Notes: a model not told the origin generated them from the sequence alone. Positions 39,541 through 48,825 are shown, counted from the stretch's first letter. The stretch is 64,000 bases of DNA from CAZGAH01 sp964523295 (GCA_964523295.1 CAZGAH010000012.1:1-64000), one strand, 5' to 3'. Numbers and translations are program-made.

Positions 39541-39599
39541 GACTGTTTTCCTCCGTAGACAATGGTCGAGAACGCGCGAAAAGCAATGTGCCTGTCGAA

Positions 39600-39638
39600 G
39601 CGGCGCGTTGCCGGCATAATCTGCCGGCTACGCGCCGC
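39600..39638 (-). promoter_or_regulatory. Strong hairpin in the rpmI-rplT spacer
   Basis: A 9-bp stem (39600-39608 with 39630-39638), one mismatch, then a 7-bp stem (39610-39616 with 39622-39628) and a 5-nt loop. It begins about 30 nt downstream of the rpmI stop. It has no T-run, so it is more likely an mRNA-processing or protein-binding structure than a terminator. L20 binding is one possibility, by inference. Confidence 0.5.
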
Positions 39639-39667
39639 GCACGGTCAGGCCGTGAGCAACGTGTGGC

Positions 39668-39865
39668 TCAGACGTACGGCAACATACGCTTGACGGACTT
39701 CATGTTCGAGGCGTCGACAAGAGCGGGCTGGCCGAGTCGACGTTTACGTTTGGCGTTCTTTTTGGTCAAAATATGACGCAGGTTCTGTTTGCGACGACGA
39801 ATCTTTCCGCTGCCGGTGGCCTTGAAGCGCTTGGCGGCGCATCGTCTGGTCTTTAGCTTGGGCAT
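39668..39865 (-). CDS. rpmI: Ribosomal protein L35
   Basis: A 65-residue, very basic protein of the large ribosomal subunit with the family's MPKLKTRRCAAKRFKATGSG, RRRKQNLRHILTKKNAKRKR and RLG...MLPYV. AAGGAG is 8 nt upstream of the ATG. It lies 371 nt downstream of infC and 127 nt before rplT. Confidence 0.97.
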   Translation of the reverse strand: MPKLKTRRCAAKRFKATGSGKIRRRKQNLRHILTKKNAKRKRRLGQPALVDASNMKSVKRMLPYV

Positions 39866-40236
39866 GGGTCGGTCTCCTTATCTGACACGGCAAATTCTCA
39901 GTGATCGCGGCACAACCCGTCCGGCACCACTGCGCCAGGACACAGGGAAATGCTACGGCCGAGAAGCGGAATCGTTAGGCTATCTCAAAAAAAAATTCAA
40001 CCTTTTTTTTCCTCTTTTCAGGCTGCCGCGCAATATACGACAGATACGAGGAAAATACCCTCCGTAAGCCCTCACGGTTGAGGTATTCTCCACTCCGCTT
40101 CCGCTATGCCCGTTGAGCATAACGGTATACTGGAAAACAGTTGTCTGTCGTGGCGTTCAATGCCCACGCTCTGTTTTCCTGCGCGACAGAACCGGTCGAG
40201 CCGGCAAGACTCAGCCTGACGCGACCGCGTAGCCGC
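39866..40236 (-). promoter_or_regulatory. Long infC-rpmI spacer with leader-like structures
   Basis: A 371-nt spacer inside an operon where short gaps are usual. On the minus strand it holds, in order, a long hairpin (40132-40179, outer stem ggaaaacag/ctgttttcc), a cctca/tgagg hairpin, and an A8...T9 stretch (about 39988-40012) that could pair or act as a T-run. I read it as a candidate autoregulatory leader or internal promoter region for rpmI-rplT. That role is known for L20 in other bacteria and is inferred here. Confidence 0.45.
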
Positions 40237-40806
40237 CTATTCCGAAGAACCGGAATCGGAACCCGCGGTCTCGCCGGACGTCTTTTTCTTGGCACCGAGG
40301 GGAGACAGGAACATGTTCATGGTCCTGCCTTCCACGCGGGGTTCCTGTTCGACCTTGGCGAGATCCTGCATGGCCTCTATCACGCGCTGCAGGATGTTCA
40401 ATCCTCGATCTTTATGCACGATTTCCCGGCCGCGGAAGAAAACGGTAACCTTGCAACGGTCGCCGTTTTCGATGAAGCGGCGGATATGTTTAAGTTTTGT
40501 CTGGTAATCGTGCTCGTCGGTTTTGGGTCGGACTTTGATTTCCTTGATCTGGATGACCGTTGCCCGCTTTCTGGCTTCCTGCAGTTTTTTCTGCTGCTGA
40601 TACTTGTACTTGCCGAAGTCCATTATCCGACAAACCGGCGGATCGGCGTTCGGCGCCACTTCCACCAGATCCAAACCTTGCTCTTGGGCAGCCCGGATAG
40701 CGTCCTCCTTAATCAGAATGCCCAGTTGCGCCCCATCCTCACCGATTACACGCACCTGTCGGGCGCGTATCTGGTGATTATACCGTGCCTGCGTAGACGA
40801 AACTAT
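40237..40806 (-). CDS. infC: Translation initiation factor IF-3, probable AUA start
   Basis: IF-3 binds the 30S subunit and checks start codons. The protein has VSSTQARYNHQIRARQVRVIGEDGA (in pieces; the family's conserved N-terminal NxxIRAxxVRVI), PPVCRIMDFGKYKYQQQKK, KVRPKTDEHDYQTKLKHI and FRGREIVHKDRG. The conserved N-terminus lies upstream of the only in-frame GTG (40755), and no ATG/GTG/TTG exists between the upstream stop (40810-40812) and it. An ATA codon at 40804-40806 sits 8 nt after AGGAGG, so translation likely starts there. infC is known to start at AUU in E. coli, allowing IF-3 to repress itself. It overlaps the end of thrS by 29 nt. 189 residues. Confidence 0.9.
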   Translation of the reverse strand: MVSSTQARYNHQIRARQVRVIGEDGAQLGILIKEDAIRAAQEQGLDLVEVAPNADPPVCRIMDFGKYKYQQQKKLQEARKRATVIQIKEIKVRPKTDEHDYQTKLKHIRRFIENGDRCKVTVFFRGREIVHKDRGLNILQRVIEAMQDLAKVEQEPRVEGRTMNMFLSPLGAKKKTSGETAGSDSGSSE

Positions 40807-42745
40807 AGCTCATCCCTCCTCGCTTGAATGGTTCGTGGCAATCCTCCAGAATGCGGGAGGCCACCTGCTCCAGCGTTTCAGGTCCTGGATTTTCTCCAGT
40901 GCGCAGGCGGACATTCAGACTGCCGGATTCGACTTCTTTATCACCGACGACAAGAAGATACGGAATTTTTTCCAGCTGCGCCTCACGGACTTTGAATCCG
41001 AGCTTTTCGTTCCGCAAATCCGCTTCAACACGTATTCCACGGGATTGCAGCTCCGCGCAGGCTGCCTGCGCATAGGTGCTCTGATTGTCCGTTACCGTAA
41101 GAATGCGCGCCTGAACCGGCGCCAGCCACGTGGGGAATGCGCCGGCATAGTGCTCGATCAGTACGCCCATGAAGCGTTCAATCGCGCCCAGAATGACGCG
41201 ATGCAGCATCACTGGCCGCCGTCGCTCGCCGTCCTGGTCTACATAGTATAAATCGAAGCGCTCAGGCAAGGTGAAATCGCATTGAATCGTGGCGCATTGC
41301 CAGCGGCGATCCAGCGCGTCCTTGAGTTTGATATCGATTTTCGGACCGTAGAACGCGCCATCGCCCTCGTTGATGTCGAAGGGCAGACCGAGCGTTTCCA
41401 GCGCCGTCTTCAACGCTCCCGTCGCCCGATCCCAGTCCTCGTCCGAGCCTATGGACTTCTCCGGGCGTGTCGAGAGTTCCACCTCATAGGCAAAGCCGAA
41501 CAGGCGCATGATGTCCTGCACGAAGCGCACGACACCAATAATTTCATCCTGAAGCTGGTCCGGACGGCAGATCAGGTGCGCGTCGTCCTGCGTGAATTGC
41601 CGCACCCGCAGCAGTCCATGCAATACGCCGGATTTTTCATGCCTATGCACCACGCCCAGCTCGAACATCCGGATCGGCAGGTCGCGATAACTGCGCAGCC
41701 GGGATTTGTAGATGAGCATGTGCGACAGGCAGTTCATGGGCTTGATGCCGTAGGCCTGCTCGTCGAGTTCCGTGAAGTACATGTTCTCACGGTAGTTTTC
41801 GTAATGCCCGGAGCGTTCCCAAAGCTCACGCTTGAGCAGAATCGGCCCCTGCACGATGTGATAACCGCGTCGCAAGTGCTCCTTGCGTTCGAAGTCCTCC
41901 AGGATCGTGCGTACGAGCATACCCTTGGGGTGCCAGATGACCATGCCCGGGCCGGCGTCATCGTGGAAGCTGAACAGGTCCAGCTGGGCACCCAGCTTGC
42001 GATGATCGCGCCGGACCGCTTCCTCCAGACGACGCAAATGCTCTTTGAGGGCTTTTTCGTCGGCAAAGGCCGTACCGTAGATGCGCTGCAACATCGGATT
42101 CTTTTCGCTGCCCCGCCAGTAGGCCCCGGCGACGTGGGTCAGCTTGAAGGCCCTGAGCGCTCCCGTGGACGGGATGTGCGGCCCGCGGCAAAGGTCTACG
42201 AAGTCCCCGTCGGTATAGACAGAGACGGTCGCGGCATCCAGGCTGTCAAGAATTTCAAGCTTGTAGCCTTCGCCCATGCCGGCGAACAGCTCCCGAGCCT
42301 GCTCCTTTGTCATCTCCGAACGAACGAAAGGATGGTTTTCCGCTATTACGCGGGCCATCTCCGCTTCGATGCGCTCCATGTCCTCAGGCGTGAACGGACG
42401 CTCGTAATCGAAATCGTAGTAGAATCCGTTTTCAATGGCCGGCCCGATGGTCACCTTGACGCCAGGAAAAAGCCGGCGGACAGCGGTGGCCATGATGTGC
42501 GCGGCAGAGTGCCGGATGATTTCCAGCCCCTCGGTCGAATCCGAAAATACGGGATCCAAGGATGCAATTCCCTCAGGAAGCGGCGCGGCGACATCAATAC
42601 AGGTCTCGGAATCCGGATCAGCTCCGGAAATATGACAGGCCAGAACCCCTTTGAGCTTCTTCCCGCTCAAAACCCGGGACAGTACCTCCTGGCAAGATGC
42701 CCCGGGAGTAACCTCCACGCTCTGCCCCTGGACCAATACGTTCAC
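40778..42745 (-). CDS. thrS: Threonyl-tRNA synthetase
   Basis: A 655-residue class II synthetase. The order is N-terminal TGS domain (VNVLVQGQSVEVTPG), second additional editing domain (HSAAHIMATAVRRLFPGVKV), catalytic core (KLGAQLDLFSFHDDAGPGMV IWHPKG; motif 2 MFELGVVHRHEKSGVLHGLL; zinc-type Cys in KPMNCLSHMLIYKS), and C-terminal anticodon-binding domain. The best start is a GTG at 42745 with AGGAGG about 10 nt upstream; earlier codons overlap the leader terminator and are unlikely. Its 3' end contains the ribosome-binding site and start of infC. Confidence 0.96.
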   Translation of the reverse strand: MNVLVQGQSVEVTPGASCQEVLSRVLSGKKLKGVLACHISGADPDSETCIDVAAPLPEGIASLDPVFSDSTEGLEIIRHSAAHIMATAVRRLFPGVKVTIGPAIENGFYYDFDYERPFTPEDMERIEAEMARVIAENHPFVRSEMTKEQARELFAGMGEGYKLEILDSLDAATVSVYTDGDFVDLCRGPHIPSTGALRAFKLTHVAGAYWRGSEKNPMLQRIYGTAFADEKALKEHLRRLEEAVRRDHRKLGAQLDLFSFHDDAGPGMVIWHPKGMLVRTILEDFERKEHLRRGYHIVQGPILLKRELWERSGHYENYRENMYFTELDEQAYGIKPMNCLSHMLIYKSRLRSYRDLPIRMFELGVVHRHEKSGVLHGLLRVRQFTQDDAHLICRPDQLQDEIIGVVRFVQDIMRLFGFAYEVELSTRPEKSIGSDEDWDRATGALKTALETLGLPFDINEGDGAFYGPKIDIKLKDALDRRWQCATIQCDFTLPERFDLYYVDQDGERRRPVMLHRVILGAIERFMGVLIEHYAGAFPTWLAPVQARILTVTDNQSTYAQAACAELQSRGIRVEADLRNEKLGFKVREAQLEKIPYLLVVGDKEVESGSLNVRLRTGENPGPETLEQVASRILEDCHEPFKRGGMSYSFVYAGTV

Positions 42746-42774
42746 CTTGGCAATGCCTCCTTGCTCCGGCGGAT

Positions 42775-42816
42775 AAAAAAAACACCCCCGCACAGCTAAA
42801 ACACGACTGTGCGCGG
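42775..42816 (-). terminator. Hairpin plus T8 between tRNA-Val and thrS
   Basis: On the minus strand, a GC-rich stem (42807-42816 with 42786-42795, one mismatch) is followed by eight Ts (42775-42782). It lies 30 nt upstream of the thrS start, so it may terminate the tRNA transcript, attenuate thrS, or both. Confidence 0.7.
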
Positions 42817-42923
42817 AGACTGCTCCAAACAAAAGATCGGCCCCGCTCCCACCAGCCCGGACAGTCCGATTCCGGACGCCCTCGAGTTCCTGACGTGGGT
42901 GTGGGGCCGACTGTATTTCCTGA

Positions 42924-42998
42924 TGGTAGGAACGAGGAGATTTGAACTCCTGACCCCTTGCGTGTCAAGCAAGTGCTCTCCCCCTGAGCTACGCTCCT
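42924..42998 (-). tRNA. tRNA-Val (anticodon GAC)
   Basis: A complete cloverleaf: acceptor AGGAGCG pairing with CGTTCCT (one G-U), D-stem GCTC...GAGC, anticodon stem CTTGC/GCAAG with loop TTGACAC (anticodon GAC), T-arm AGGAG-TTCAAAT-CTCCT, discriminator A and an encoded CCA (42924-42926). GAC reads GUC/GUU valine codons. It is transcribed toward thrS. Confidence 0.95.
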
Positions 42999-43359
42999 AT
43001 CCGTCAACGAGCGTTTTACCTATCTCTCCAGTTCCGGTTTGTCAAGCACTATCCAGTCAAGGCTCCTATTTTTTCCCGCCGAGACGGATGTTATAACACC
43101 TCTTTTTCAGGATCGACCGATGAGGATGGATTTCACCGAAAGCACTCGACACCAGCAGAGACGACCACGATGGCGGATTGTCCGGCATGACAATGGCTCC
43201 TGATTTCCGGCAGAGCCGCGATAACGTGTCGATTTATCGTCAGATTATGGACATATTGATAAATTCGGGGAGCGTGTCTTCCGACTAGTGGAAGGACAAC
43301 CGGGCGCGGCGGGCCGGATGACACGGGCGTATACTTGTTTCGTCCATTCGTAGCTCCCC
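42999..43359. other. Spacer upstream of tRNA-Val
   Basis: I see no supported gene. Minus-strand frames here lack recognisable domains. The tRNA promoter should be within the first 60 nt to the right of 42998, but I cannot place it firmly. Confidence 0.4.
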
Positions 43360-43695
43360 TCACTGCGTCTTGCTGGTGCTCCCCTTGAGCTGCCAGTATC
43401 CGGACGGGACCTCGATAAACATGTCGGCATCCACGCCCGGTACGGCAAAGACGAACACCAGTCGGCCCGAGGGTTCGAGCCAGTAGATCCGGCGCTGCAT
43501 CAACCGGATGATGTCGTGTTCGCTCCGATGGCAATGGCGAGCGATTTCCTGGACTGCCAGACCAAGGGTCAGCCTGGCCTCAGGGCTGATGCTCACCTCG
43601 TGCAGCGACAATTCCTGCACAGTTTCATCCGCAAAATCCAGTTCTTCCATGTTGGGCGCTCTGGCGTCCGGGCGCTGCTGCGTGGCGTATGGCAT
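43360..43695 (-). CDS. Hypothetical protein, 111 aa
   Basis: I do not recognise this protein. It is soluble, with helical and beta parts (ETVQELSLHEVSISPEARLT, HCHRSEHDIIRLMQRRIYWL) and no membrane segment. The start is well supported: ATG preceded by AAGGAGG. It lies downstream of the RND operon (112 nt away), on the same strand, in a separate unit or by read-through. Confidence 0.7.
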   Translation of the reverse strand: MPYATQQRPDARAPNMEELDFADETVQELSLHEVSISPEARLTLGLAVQEIARHCHRSEHDIIRLMQRRIYWLEPSGRLVFVFAVPGVDADMFIEVPSGYWQLKGSTSKTQ

Positions 43696-43807
43696 GGTGT
43701 CCTCCTTTCTGCTCGGGTCGGGTCGGCCTTGCCGTACCTGGCTGTCCTGATAATATCATTGCAAAATTCATGCTAAATTTCAGAATTGCGCGTGGAAAAT
43801 AGATTTA

Positions 43808-46800
43808 TCACCTTGTCCGGGCACGGGCCCGATCGCGCTTCCAACGGAAGAGCCGGACCTCGCCCCAGCCCTCTGCCAGCGAGCAGAGCACCGGCACGAC
43901 CACCAGGGTCAACAGCGTGGCCACGGCCAGACCGAAGCTGACGGCCACGGCCATTGGCCCCCACCATTGCGACGATTCGCCGCCGATGTCCCAGCGCAGG
44001 TGGATGAAGTCGAAACTCACGCCCGTGGCCATGGGAATGAGCCCCAGTATGGTGGTTATGGCCGTGAGCATGACCGGACGGAAGCGGGTCAGCCCTGTCT
44101 GCACCAGGGCGGCATCACACTCCAGGCCCTTTTCTCGTTGCAGACGATAATAATCGATGAGCACAATGGCGTTGTTCACCACCACGCCGGCCAGACTGAT
44201 GACGCCCAGACCGGTCATGATCACGCCGAAGGCCGTGCCCGTGGCCAGGAGCCCGAAGAAGACGCCGATGAGCGAGAGCAGCACCGTGAAAAGGATGATC
44301 AGCGGCGCCGACCAGGAGTCGAACTGCAGGATGAGGATCATGAAAATGATGAACAGTGCGGCCACGAAGGCCTTGCCCAGGAAGTCCTGTGATTTCTCCT
44401 GTTCCTGCTGTTCGCCGGTGAAGGCGTAGGCGTAGCCGCGCGGCCAGGTCATGTCGGCAATCCGACGGCCAATTTCAGCAATGACGTCGTTGGCCAGTAC
44501 GCCGGACACGTTGGCCGAGACGGTGATCACGCGCTTCTGGTCGATGCGGTTGATGCCGCCCAGGCCGCTGGAAAGATTGATCTCGGCCAGGCTGGTCAAG
44601 GGCACGGGCGCGCCGCCCGGACCCGAGACCGTAAGCCGGCGGACGGCTTCGACCGACTGGCGGTCTTTGGCCGGCAGGCGGGCGATGATGTCGTATTCGT
44701 CCTTGCCTTCTCGGAAAACGCCGATCTTGGCGCCATTGACCGCGGTCTTGATGGTGTAGGCGACGGTATAGGTGTCCAGCCCGAGCAGCGCGGCCTTTTC
44801 CTTGTCTACGGTCACCGTGATTTCCGGCTTGCCCTGGACGTAGTTGTCCTTGAGGTCCACCAGCCCCGGGATGTCAACGATACGACGGCGCACCTCGGCC
44901 GCGAGTTCGCCGAGCACATGCACGTCCTTGCCCGTGATTTCCATATTGATCGGCGGTCCGGTGGGCGGGCCGTTCTCTTCCTGTTCGACGCGCACTTCCG
45001 CGCCCGTGATGCTCGCCTTGAGCCGCGTGCGCAGTTCCTTGATGATCTCGGAGGAGCGGCGCGTGCGCTCGATGGGCTCCTTGAAGTCCAGGACGACGGT
45101 CGAGAGATGCGTACCGGTTCCGCCGGCCGAAAAGGGATCGCCGCCGGCGGCGCCGACATTGGCGATGACGTGGCGGATGTCCGGATACTGCGCGGTGATT
45201 TTTTCCACTTCCTGAACCAGGGCGTCGGATGTGTCCAGGTTGGCGCCCACGGGCGCCTTGACGAACACGTTGGCCCGGTTTGGCTCGACCTCGGGAAAAA
45301 ACTCCACCCCTTTGCCATAGCGTCCGTAGGCCACGATGGAAACGACCAGCAGCGCCAGCGCCAGGCCGACGACCTTGAGCCGGTTGCGCAGGGCCAGACG
45401 GAGGAGCCCGCGGTAGGCGAGCAGCAGTCTTGGCAGCGCCTCGACGCCCTGCCGTGCCGGCTTTGCGGTCTGGAAGCGCGACGAGAGCACGGGGTTGACC
45501 ACGAGCGCGACGAGAAGCGATCCACTCAGGCCGAAAATAACCGTCAGCGGCAGGTAGCGCATGAACTCGCCCATGATACCCGGCCAGTAGAGCATGGGAG
45601 CGAATGCGCCCACGGTTGTCAGGGTGGAGGCGATGACCGGCCAGGCGACCTCGTCCGTGGCGGCTCTGGCCGCTTCCAGACGTCCCATACCTTCCTGGAT
45701 GTGCCGGTAGATGTTTTCGATGACCACAATGGCGTTGTCCACGAGCATACCCAGAACCAGGGTGAGCGAAAAGAGCACGACCATATTCAGCGTGATGCCG
45801 CTCGCGTTGAGGATGATAAAGGTGATGAGCATGGACAGCGGGATGGACAGGGAAACAAAAAAGGCGGAGCGCCCGCCGATGAAGACGAAGACCACGACGA
45901 GCACGAGCAACAGCCCGGAGAGGATGTTGTTTTCCAGATCCGCGACCATGTTGCGGATGTCGCGCGCCTGATCGGCGGTCAGATCGATGGCGAGCGTGGG
46001 GGGATACTGCGGGGTGAGTTCCTGAACGATACGGGCGACCTCGTCGTTGATGCGGATGATGTTTTCCCCGCTACGCTTGACCACCTGAAGCGTGACGCTG
46101 TTGTTGCCGTCGATGCGGCTGCGCGTGACCGGATCCTTGTAATGATCGCGTATCTCGGCCACGTCGCGCAGGTAGACGGGCTTGCCGTCGCGCACGTAGG
46201 CGACGATGGCGTTGATGGCGTCGGGCGTGCGGTAGTCCTCGGGCACGCGGACGAGATATTTGGCCTGGCCGATGTCCATGGAACCGCCGGGCATGTTCAC
46301 GTTGCCCTGGCGGACGGCGTTGATGGCCTCGGAGACCGGGACATTGTAGAAGGCGATGCGCTCGAGGTCGAACTCGACATGGATTTCCCGCTCCAGCCCG
46401 CCCACGATTTTCACATCGAGCACGCCGGGAATGGATTCGAAACGGTCTTCGAATTCCTCGGCAAAGCGCTTAAGCCGCTTCAGGCTGAACGGACCGGACA
46501 GGACCACCTGGAGAATGGGGATGTCGGAAAAATTCGCCTCCAGGATGACCGGGTCGTCGGGCAGGTCCGGCGGGAGGTCGGGCAGGGCCTGATCGACCTT
46601 TTCGCGGACTTTCGGCACGGCGTCGTCGATGTGGATGCCGGGAGCGAATTTGATGGAGATGGTGGAAATGCCGTCTTCGGAGGACGATTTGATCTCCTCC
46701 AGCCCGGAGATGCCTTTGAGCTTGCGCTCCAGCGGAATGGTGATCAGGGTTTCCATATCCGCCGGGGCTACGCCTTCGTATGTCGTGGTCACGAATACGT

Positions 46801-46930
46801 AGGGAATCGAAATATCCGGCGCCGACTCCCTGGGCAGCACGGCGTAGCTGAACAGACCGGCCAGAATGATGAAGGCGACCAGAACGATGACGGCCTTGGG
46901 CCGTTGCAGAGCGATGTGATTGATAATCAT
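43808..46930 (-). CDS. RND efflux pump, inner-membrane transporter
   Basis: A 1040-residue hydrophobe/amphiphile-type RND pump (AcrB/MdtB-like). It has the N-terminal helix (AVIVLVAFIILAGLFSYAVL), a first large periplasmic loop, and the TM4 region GMLVDNAIVVIENIYRHIQE, where the paired Asp of the proton relay would be expected nearby. A second periplasmic loop (ANVSGVLANDVIAEIG...) is followed by the C-terminal helical block (GVVVNNAIVLIDYYRLQREK). It uses the proton gradient to expel compounds through a trimeric complex. It is third in TetR > membrane fusion protein > RND; no outer-membrane channel gene is in the cluster. Substrates cannot be told. Confidence 0.92.
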   Translation of the reverse strand: MIINHIALQRPKAVIVLVAFIILAGLFSYAVLPRESAPDISIPYVFVTTTYEGVAPADMETLITIPLERKLKGISGLEEIKSSSEDGISTISIKFAPGIHIDDAVPKVREKVDQALPDLPPDLPDDPVILEANFSDIPILQVVLSGPFSLKRLKRFAEEFEDRFESIPGVLDVKIVGGLEREIHVEFDLERIAFYNVPVSEAINAVRQGNVNMPGGSMDIGQAKYLVRVPEDYRTPDAINAIVAYVRDGKPVYLRDVAEIRDHYKDPVTRSRIDGNNSVTLQVVKRSGENIIRINDEVARIVQELTPQYPPTLAIDLTADQARDIRNMVADLENNILSGLLLVLVVVFVFIGGRSAFFVSLSIPLSMLITFIILNASGITLNMVVLFSLTLVLGMLVDNAIVVIENIYRHIQEGMGRLEAARAATDEVAWPVIASTLTTVGAFAPMLYWPGIMGEFMRYLPLTVIFGLSGSLLVALVVNPVLSSRFQTAKPARQGVEALPRLLLAYRGLLRLALRNRLKVVGLALALLVVSIVAYGRYGKGVEFFPEVEPNRANVFVKAPVGANLDTSDALVQEVEKITAQYPDIRHVIANVGAAGGDPFSAGGTGTHLSTVVLDFKEPIERTRRSSEIIKELRTRLKASITGAEVRVEQEENGPPTGPPINMEITGKDVHVLGELAAEVRRRIVDIPGLVDLKDNYVQGKPEITVTVDKEKAALLGLDTYTVAYTIKTAVNGAKIGVFREGKDEYDIIARLPAKDRQSVEAVRRLTVSGPGGAPVPLTSLAEINLSSGLGGINRIDQKRVITVSANVSGVLANDVIAEIGRRIADMTWPRGYAYAFTGEQQEQEKSQDFLGKAFVAALFIIFMILILQFDSWSAPLIILFTVLLSLIGVFFGLLATGTAFGVIMTGLGVISLAGVVVNNAIVLIDYYRLQREKGLECDAALVQTGLTRFRPVMLTAITTILGLIPMATGVSFDFIHLRWDIGGESSQWWGPMAVAVSFGLAVATLLTLVVVPVLCSLAEGWGEVRLFRWKRDRARARTR

Positions 46931-47001
46931 GGTTCAGCAGCCGTTCAGATGGGGTTGGAGCGCACGAACACGCTTGGGAAGACGCTCAGCCAGGAGCCCG
47001 G

Positions 47002-48069
47002 TCATTCGACGACGACGGGAGTACCGTCTTCGACCTGGTTCTGGCCGGCAACGATGACCTGCTCCCCGGCTGCCAGGCCTTTGACAATCTGGATGCGCTC
47101 GCCGTCAATGGCGCCGAAGGTCACGGTCCGGGCCTGAGCCAGCCCGTCTTTGACCACGAACAGGATGCGCTCGCCGCCCTTGTCCAGAATACTGTAGAGC
47201 GGCACCGCCAGGGCGTCGGGAATAACCTGGCGCAGAAACACGGTCCGGGCGAGCATTCCGGGACGGATTCGACCGTCGGCATTGTCCAGCACCACGCGCA
47301 CGCGGAACGTTTTGGTCGCAGGGTCGGCCTTGGGTGCCACGAAATCCACCCGCCCTTCCCAGACTTCTCCCGGCCAGGCGTCCACGGTCACGCGCGCAGG
47401 CGCCGGCGGGGCGATGAAGCGCACGTCGAGTTCGGGGACATTGACATTGACGCGGATGGTGCGCGCGTCAATAATCTCGGCCACGGGCTTGCCCATGTCG
47501 ACGTATTCGCCCGGATCGACGTAGAGCCTGCCGATCGTCCCGGCCACGGGCGCGCGTACCAGGCCCTGGTCGTAGTTCACCTGCGCCTCGCGCAAATCAC
47601 TGGCGCCGCGGAGCTTCCCGGCCAGGGCCTGGTCATGCTCCTCTTTGGTCACCATGTTGCGCGCGAACAGATTCTGGCGCCGCTCCGCCAGGCCGTTGAG
47701 CATGTCGTAGGCGGCCTGAGCCCGGTCCAGGGCCGCCTGCAGCGCCTTGAGGTCAATTTTCGCGATCAGCTCGTCCTCGGCCACGCTCTGCCCTTCGCTC
47801 GGACCGATCCACTCCACCTGGCCCGGGCGCTGCGCGGCCAGCGTAATATCATGCCGCGCCTCGGTCTCGCCCGGCAAGGCGAGATAGTCGTGCAGGGGGG
47901 CGAGCGTGACCGTGAACACGCGCACCGGAACACCTGGCGCCCGGGCGGGCGCGACCTGCGGCTCGGCGTTCGATTCCGTATTGCAGGCCGCGAGTGCCAG
48001 AAGCGCGAGGAACAGAAAGATCAGGGCGACCGACGCGCCGGAAAGGCGATGCGAGAGTATGGCGATCAT
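47002..48069 (-). CDS. RND membrane fusion (periplasmic adaptor) lipoprotein
   Basis: A 355-residue adaptor. The signal peptide ends in a lipobox (LALLALAAC), so it is lipid-anchored. It has the lipoyl/barrel halves (TLAAQRPGQVEWIGPSEGQS; LVRAPVAGTIGRLYVDPGEY), an alpha-helical hairpin (ALDRAQAAYDMLNGLAERRQ) and the C-terminal membrane-proximal domain (VKGLAAGEQVIVAGQNQV). The ATG at 48069 with AAGGA fits the signal peptide better than the longer frame. It links the RND pump to an outer-membrane channel encoded elsewhere. Confidence 0.9.
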   Translation of the reverse strand: MIAILSHRLSGASVALIFLFLALLALAACNTESNAEPQVAPARAPGVPVRVFTVTLAPLHDYLALPGETEARHDITLAAQRPGQVEWIGPSEGQSVAEDELIAKIDLKALQAALDRAQAAYDMLNGLAERRQNLFARNMVTKEEHDQALAGKLRGASDLREAQVNYDQGLVRAPVAGTIGRLYVDPGEYVDMGKPVAEIIDARTIRVNVNVPELDVRFIAPPAPARVTVDAWPGEVWEGRVDFVAPKADPATKTFRVRVVLDNADGRIRPGMLARTVFLRQVIPDALAVPLYSILDKGGERILFVVKDGLAQARTVTFGAIDGERIQIVKGLAAGEQVIVAGQNQVEDGTPVVVE

Positions 48070-48147
48070 GATGCTTCCTTGCTTATCGAAAAAAAACTGA
48101 TGGCGGAGTGCCCACGCTTCGTTCATGCTGCCGGATACGCCGGCCGG

Positions 48148-48798
48148 CTATACCCTGGCCCCGCGCACCGCGTGCATGCCGCCAAGCGAAAAGCGGACAA
48201 TATGCCCGGTCAGACGCTCCACGTCGTCCCGGGTCCGCGGGACGTAGGGGGCGAGCCGCTGCGCGACGGGCCGGTTGTGCAGATAGTGCATACACTGGCC
48301 GATGATGCTTTGCACGCACAAGGTCTCTTCCGGCGCATCCGTTCCCAGCAGTTCGACAACCAGCCCCTTGAGAATGCCCACGTGCTCGCGGATATGCATC
48401 TCGATCAGCCGGTCCAGAACAGGGGATGCGGCGTCGAGCGACCGGGCCAGCAACTGGCTCTTTTTCTCCAGATCCGGACCGCCATCCCCGAGCAGGATGC
48501 CAGCCAGAAAGGAAAAGACAAACCCGCGCAGCCGCGCCTCCGCCGGCGCATCCGGCGAAACTCCGCCATCCGGGGGGTAGCGTTCCTGCATCCGTTGGAA
48601 CAGCCCGCTGACCACGGCCAGATACAGCCCCCGCTTGTCCTGAAAATGATAATGCACGGCCGCCACATTGACACCGGCCAGGCGGCAAATCTCGCGCACG
48701 GTGGCACCCTCGTACCCGCGCTCCAGAAAGGCGCTCAATGCGGCCTCGAGGATTTTTTCCCGCGTACGCGACCGGGGGCGATCCCGGGTCGTATTCAT
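48148..48798 (-). CDS. TetR-family repressor
   Basis: A 216-residue regulator (224 if started at 48822). The N-terminal HTH domain reads RTREKILEAALSAFLERGYE GATVREICRLAGVNVAAVHYH FQDKRGLYLAV (in pieces). The C-terminal ligand domain resembles the DUF1956/CecR group (GILKGLVVELLGTDAPEETL). It heads the efflux operon, and an inverted repeat stands immediately upstream, so it likely represses itself and the pump until a drug or metabolite binds. Confidence 0.88.
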   Translation of the reverse strand: MNTTRDRPRSRTREKILEAALSAFLERGYEGATVREICRLAGVNVAAVHYHFQDKRGLYLAVVSGLFQRMQERYPPDGGVSPDAPAEARLRGFVFSFLAGILLGDGGPDLEKKSQLLARSLDAASPVLDRLIEMHIREHVGILKGLVVELLGTDAPEETLCVQSIIGQCMHYLHNRPVAQRLAPYVPRTRDDVERLTGHIVRFSLGGMHAVRGARV

Positions 48799-48825
48799 CC
48801 GGTACACTTCTGATTCAAGCATTGT

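Noticed and set aside
44918..47137. A 739-codon frame antisense to the RND pump
   Set aside because: His/Asp/Gly-rich composition with no domain; the opposite strand encodes a full RND transporter.
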